Shown: positions 5,137 to 7,214 of the stretch, one piece after another
Position numbering within the stretch: the stretch's first letter is position 1
Layout of the letters: each line of letters starts with the position of its first letter
Source of the DNA: JBHIBR01 sp046759145 [NCBI: Nitrospinota bacterium]
Lineage (GTDB): Bacteria > UBA8248
Direction of reading: 5' to 3'
Length of the DNA: 7,214 nucleotides
Assembly: GCA_046759145.1 (NCBI GenBank)
Contig: JBHIBR010000091.1
Location: forward strand, 1-7,214
The notes under the pieces: model-generated
What the model was told of the DNA's origin: nothing
Databases searched by the model: none
The model's input: the letters and a program-made list of their open reading frames with translations, nothing else
Translations under genes and position numbers: made by a program

Positions 5137-6102
5137 ATGCGCGCCCTGCTCTTCCTCGCCCTCCTTGGGCTGGCGGGAGGATGTGCGGCCCTCCTCCCCC
5201 CGCCGCGCCCCTTCCTGGGCCAGACGCACTATCGGGCGGCGAGCTTCCCCGCTCTCCCTCGCGAGCTCGGTCATCCTTCGACGGGTCACGGCCGCCAGCA
5301 TTCCAAAGCCTGCTGGGCGGGTCGCACCTCGCGCTGGTCGCTGGAGGGGGAGCGGGTCGAGGAGGTCCGGCGCGCGGGATGGCGCCGGCTGTGGGGGCAT
5401 CTGGCGTTCGTGGCCGAGGTGTTCTTCTCCCTCCCCGAGGTGGAGCGCGTGCGCCTCACTTACCGGGGAGTGCTGTTGGAGGAGATGGATCGGCCGGCCA
5501 TCCTGGCCCGGGACGCCTGCTACCGGTTTCTGGTTGAGGGCTACCCCGTCCCCGTGGCGCGGGCGCGGGCGCGGGAGCTGGAGGTGGAGGCGTTGGATGG
5601 GAAAGGGGTGAGCCAGATGCCCGCCTACAAGCCGGAGGACACCCCCTTCGCGGAGCTCCTGCGGCGGTGGGGGACCCCCCGGCCCGTGCGAGGGGGAAGA
5701 GCCTGGCGCTGGAGTGGCGACCTCACCGTGGGGGTGCACTATGCCATCCCCTCCATCCGCGTGCTGGCGGAGAGGTCTCTCACCCTGAGCCCGGGGAAGA
5801 ATCCCGAGGCGGCGCTTCCCCAGTTCGGCCACCGGATAAGGGTCCTCGCGCTGGGGGGGGAGACAACGCAGGCTATTGCCCGCATCCAGCTCTTCCCCCT
5901 GGATGGGCGGTTTCCCACTTCGAGCGCCCCCATCACGCTCGGCCGCTTCGACGACCTGGCGCTCCTCAGCGGTGATGGCTCGGAGCTTGTCCGCCTCCGG
6001 CCCGCCAGGGTGTCGGGTGGTTTCCTTATGCTCGAGCTCGCCCGGGGGCGCATCGAGCTCAAGCCGGGGGGCCGGATGGAGCTGGCGCCGGCCATGTGGT
6101 GA
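5137..6102 (+). CDS. Predicted lipoprotein of unknown function
   Basis: I do not recognise a family. From the ATG at 5137 the protein has 321 residues and opens MRALLFLALLGLAGGCAALL, a short basic start, hydrophobic core and acceptable lipobox ending at Cys16, so lipid anchoring in the envelope is likely. The next 45 residues are rich in Pro, Arg and His. A middle region (about 85-150) looks helical, with LPEVERVRLTYRGVLLEEMD and an Ala-Arg repeat (ARARAREL) coded by a triplicated GCGCGG-like unit. The last 170 residues have alternating hydrophobic residues suggestive of beta strands (for example LTVGVHYAIPSIRVLAE, ARGRIELKPGGRMEL). No catalytic motif is visible. The frame is open back to a GTG at 4990 with GGGAG 7 nt upstream, adding 49 residues that would bury the signal peptide. 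I prefer 5137 for its signal peptide, although its own ribosome site is poor. Confidence 0.72.
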   Translation: MRALLFLALLGLAGGCAALLPPPRPFLGQTHYRAASFPALPRELGHPSTGHGRQHSKACWAGRTSRWSLEGERVEEVRRAGWRRLWGHLAFVAEVFFSLPEVERVRLTYRGVLLEEMDRPAILARDACYRFLVEGYPVPVARARARELEVEALDGKGVSQMPAYKPEDTPFAELLRRWGTPRPVRGGRAWRWSGDLTVGVHYAIPSIRVLAERSLTLSPGKNPEAALPQFGHRIRVLALGGETTQAIARIQLFPLDGRFPTSSAPITLGRFDDLALLSGDGSELVRLRPARVSGGFLMLELARGRIELKPGGRMELAPAMW

Positions 6103-6132
6103 GGGGCCCTCTCCCCCGGGGGTTCGGAAGAT

Positions 6133-6162
6133 TTGCGGATCGGAACACCTTTGTAGTAAAAT
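6133..6162 (+). promoter_or_regulatory. Possible promoter in the AT-rich spacer before the binding-protein gene
   Basis: TTGCGG (6133-6138), an 18 bp spacer and TAAAAT (6157-6162) form a candidate sigma70-type promoter. The -10 matches five of six consensus bases; the -35 matches only TTG. Two T runs (6162-6167 and 6179-6184) follow. It would give a leader of roughly 145 nt before the ATG at 6316. The local drop in GC content is the main support. Confidence 0.3.
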
Positions 6163-6315
6163 TTTTTCGAGGGGGTACTTTTTTAGCCTCAGCTCTCAGG
6201 GGAAGCTTTAGGGACGAGCGAAGCTCGAGGGGCTCCGTGCAGGTGAGGCGTCTGGGAAGGTCCGCGCGCAGCCGCAGCGGGCTAGCTTGGCATCTTGGGA
6301 GAGAGGAGGGGAGCC

Positions 6316-7214
6316 ATGCGAAGGAAACGATGGATCGGGAGATGGGGCCTCGCTGTACTGGCCTTCGGCCTGGCCCTGAGCTTGGCCGCGGGGCCGGTCT
6401 TGGCCCAGTCGGTGATGGAGAAGGCGAAGAGGGAGGGGAAGGTGGTTTGGTATTCCTCCCTCACCCTCTCCATCGCCCAAGCGGTGTGCAACCTCTTCAA
6501 CAAAAAGAAGCTGGGCATCGAATGCGTCCTGCACCGCAGCGGCTCGGGCAAGCTCTACCGGCGCTACCGGCAGGAGGCCAAGGGGAAGGTCTATCGGGCC
6601 GACGTGCTCCACACATCCAACATCGGCCACTTCCTCATCATGCGCGACAAATTGAAGTTCCTTAAACCCTACAAGCCCAAGGGGACCGAGAGGTTCAATC
6701 CCGCCTTCACGACGAAGGATGGCTCCTGGACGATCCTGCGGGCCAGCGTCCTGGTGCCGGTCTACAACACCACCAAGGTCAAGCCGGGCGAGGCGCCCAA
6801 GAGCTGGAAGGACTTCCTGGACCCGAAATGGAAGGGCAAGCTCACCCACGCCCACCCGGCCTACAGCGGGTTCATCACCCAGGGCGTGATCGCCATGGTG
6901 AAGCTGTTCGGCTGGGACTATTACAAAAAGTTGGCCGCCCAGAAACCCCGGATCGTCCAGTCGGCGGCGGCCACACTCCCCCTCGTCGCGCGGGGCGAGG
7001 CGCACATGGCGGTTGGCACTCCGGCCTATGCCGCGTTCGACCACATCCGCAAGGGAGAGCCCATCAGGATGGTCTTGCCCAAGGAGGGCGTGACCTTCGT
7101 CGCCTCGCCCAATTCGATTCTGAAGAAGGCGCCTCATCCCAACGCGGCGAAGGTGTTCACCGACTTCCTTTTCGGCCTCGAGGCCCAGCAGTTGCTGGTG
7201 GACCGCGGCCTCCA
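6316..7214 (+). CDS. Iron-type ABC transporter substrate-binding protein, 3' end missing
   Basis: This is a periplasmic extracellular solute-binding protein of the Fe(3+)/AfuA-FbpA-like class (type 2 fold); 299 codons are visible and the frame is still open at the window edge. The signal peptide has MRRKRW, the core GLAVLAFGLALSLAAG and a probable cleavage after VLA at residue 30. Next come the family-typical EKAKREGKVVWYSSLT (35-50), HRSGSGKLYRRY (73-84), ADVLHTSN (95-102), VPVYNTTKVKPGEAPKSW (148-165) with KWKGKLT, and ARGEAHMAVG (225-234). The terminal part, HPNAAKVFTDFLFGLEAQ, is also typical. The ligand is uncertain, because this class includes binders of iron, thiamine, polyamines and phosphonates. 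The start follows GAGGAGGGGAG at 6303-6313. Little can be missing, perhaps a few dozen residues. Confidence 0.92.
   Translation, partial: MRRKRWIGRWGLAVLAFGLALSLAAGPVLAQSVMEKAKREGKVVWYSSLTLSIAQAVCNLFNKKKLGIECVLHRSGSGKLYRRYRQEAKGKVYRADVLHTSNIGHFLIMRDKLKFLKPYKPKGTERFNPAFTTKDGSWTILRASVLVPVYNTTKVKPGEAPKSWKDFLDPKWKGKLTHAHPAYSGFITQGVIAMVKLFGWDYYKKLAAQKPRIVQSAAATLPLVARGEAHMAVGTPAYAAFDHIRKGEPIRMVLPKEGVTFVASPNSILKKAPHPNAAKVFTDFLFGLEAQQLLVDRGL

Noticed and set aside
4085-5832. Long minus-strand open frames opposite the hydrolase and lipoprotein genes.
   Set aside because: They are products of high GC at third positions. Their translations are Pro/Gly/His-rich with no domain pattern, while the plus-strand frames carry clear motifs or a signal peptide.
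6096-6665. Plus-strand open frame overlapping the start of the substrate-binding gene.
   Set aside because: The sequence lacks family features and overlaps the well-supported gene starting at 6316 in another frame.

Overview
The window is GC-rich bacterial chromosome, with most codons ending in G or C and compact genes behind strong purine-rich ribosome binding sites. Signal peptides, a lipoprotein and two ABC-type binding proteins point to an organism with a diderm-like envelope. The species cannot be named from this sequence. An uncultivated GC-rich lineage near the old Deltaproteobacteria, Rokubacteria or Tectomicrobia would fit, but that is inference. TGA is an ordinary stop for several genes here, so the standard code applies.

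Left part (1-2522): the minus strand carries the start of an unidentified gene at the left edge (1-30, tentative) and a RidA-family N-terminal fragment that breaks off after about 40 recognisable residues (71-229). Divergent from it is a complete site-2-protease-like membrane metalloprotease with two CBS domains (349-1464). It converges on a PhnD-like periplasmic binding protein on the minus strand (1530-2522).

Middle (2523-3498): an AT-rich divergent spacer holds a minus-strand sigma70-type promoter for the PhnD-like gene. Its -35 and -10 each sit inside a 12-14 bp dyad, and the two dyads are exactly 20 bp apart, which looks like an operator pair. On the plus strand follows a single-domain cyclic-nucleotide-binding protein with no DNA-binding domain (2762-3292), then a 206 bp spacer with two strong hairpins.

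Centre of interest (3499-4939): an AhpD/carboxymuconolactone-decarboxylase-family gene is interrupted in frame by a TGA exactly where the second cysteine of the CxxC redox motif belongs. The frame continues with family-typical sequence to a normal stop. A hairpin with a G-starting apical loop begins 12 nt after the TGA, as expected for a bacterial SECIS element. The gene is best read as a 186-residue selenoprotein with a C-S-Y-U active site. Downstream on the same strand is an alpha/beta hydrolase whose nucleophile-elbow serine is replaced by glycine, while the Asp and His of the triad remain.

Right part (4940-7214): a predicted lipoprotein of unknown function (5137-6102) is followed by an AT-rich spacer with a possible promoter. 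An iron-type ABC transporter substrate-binding protein then runs off the right edge (6316-7214). Its permease and ATPase genes could lie beyond the window. No tRNA, rRNA, CRISPR array or insertion sequence was seen.
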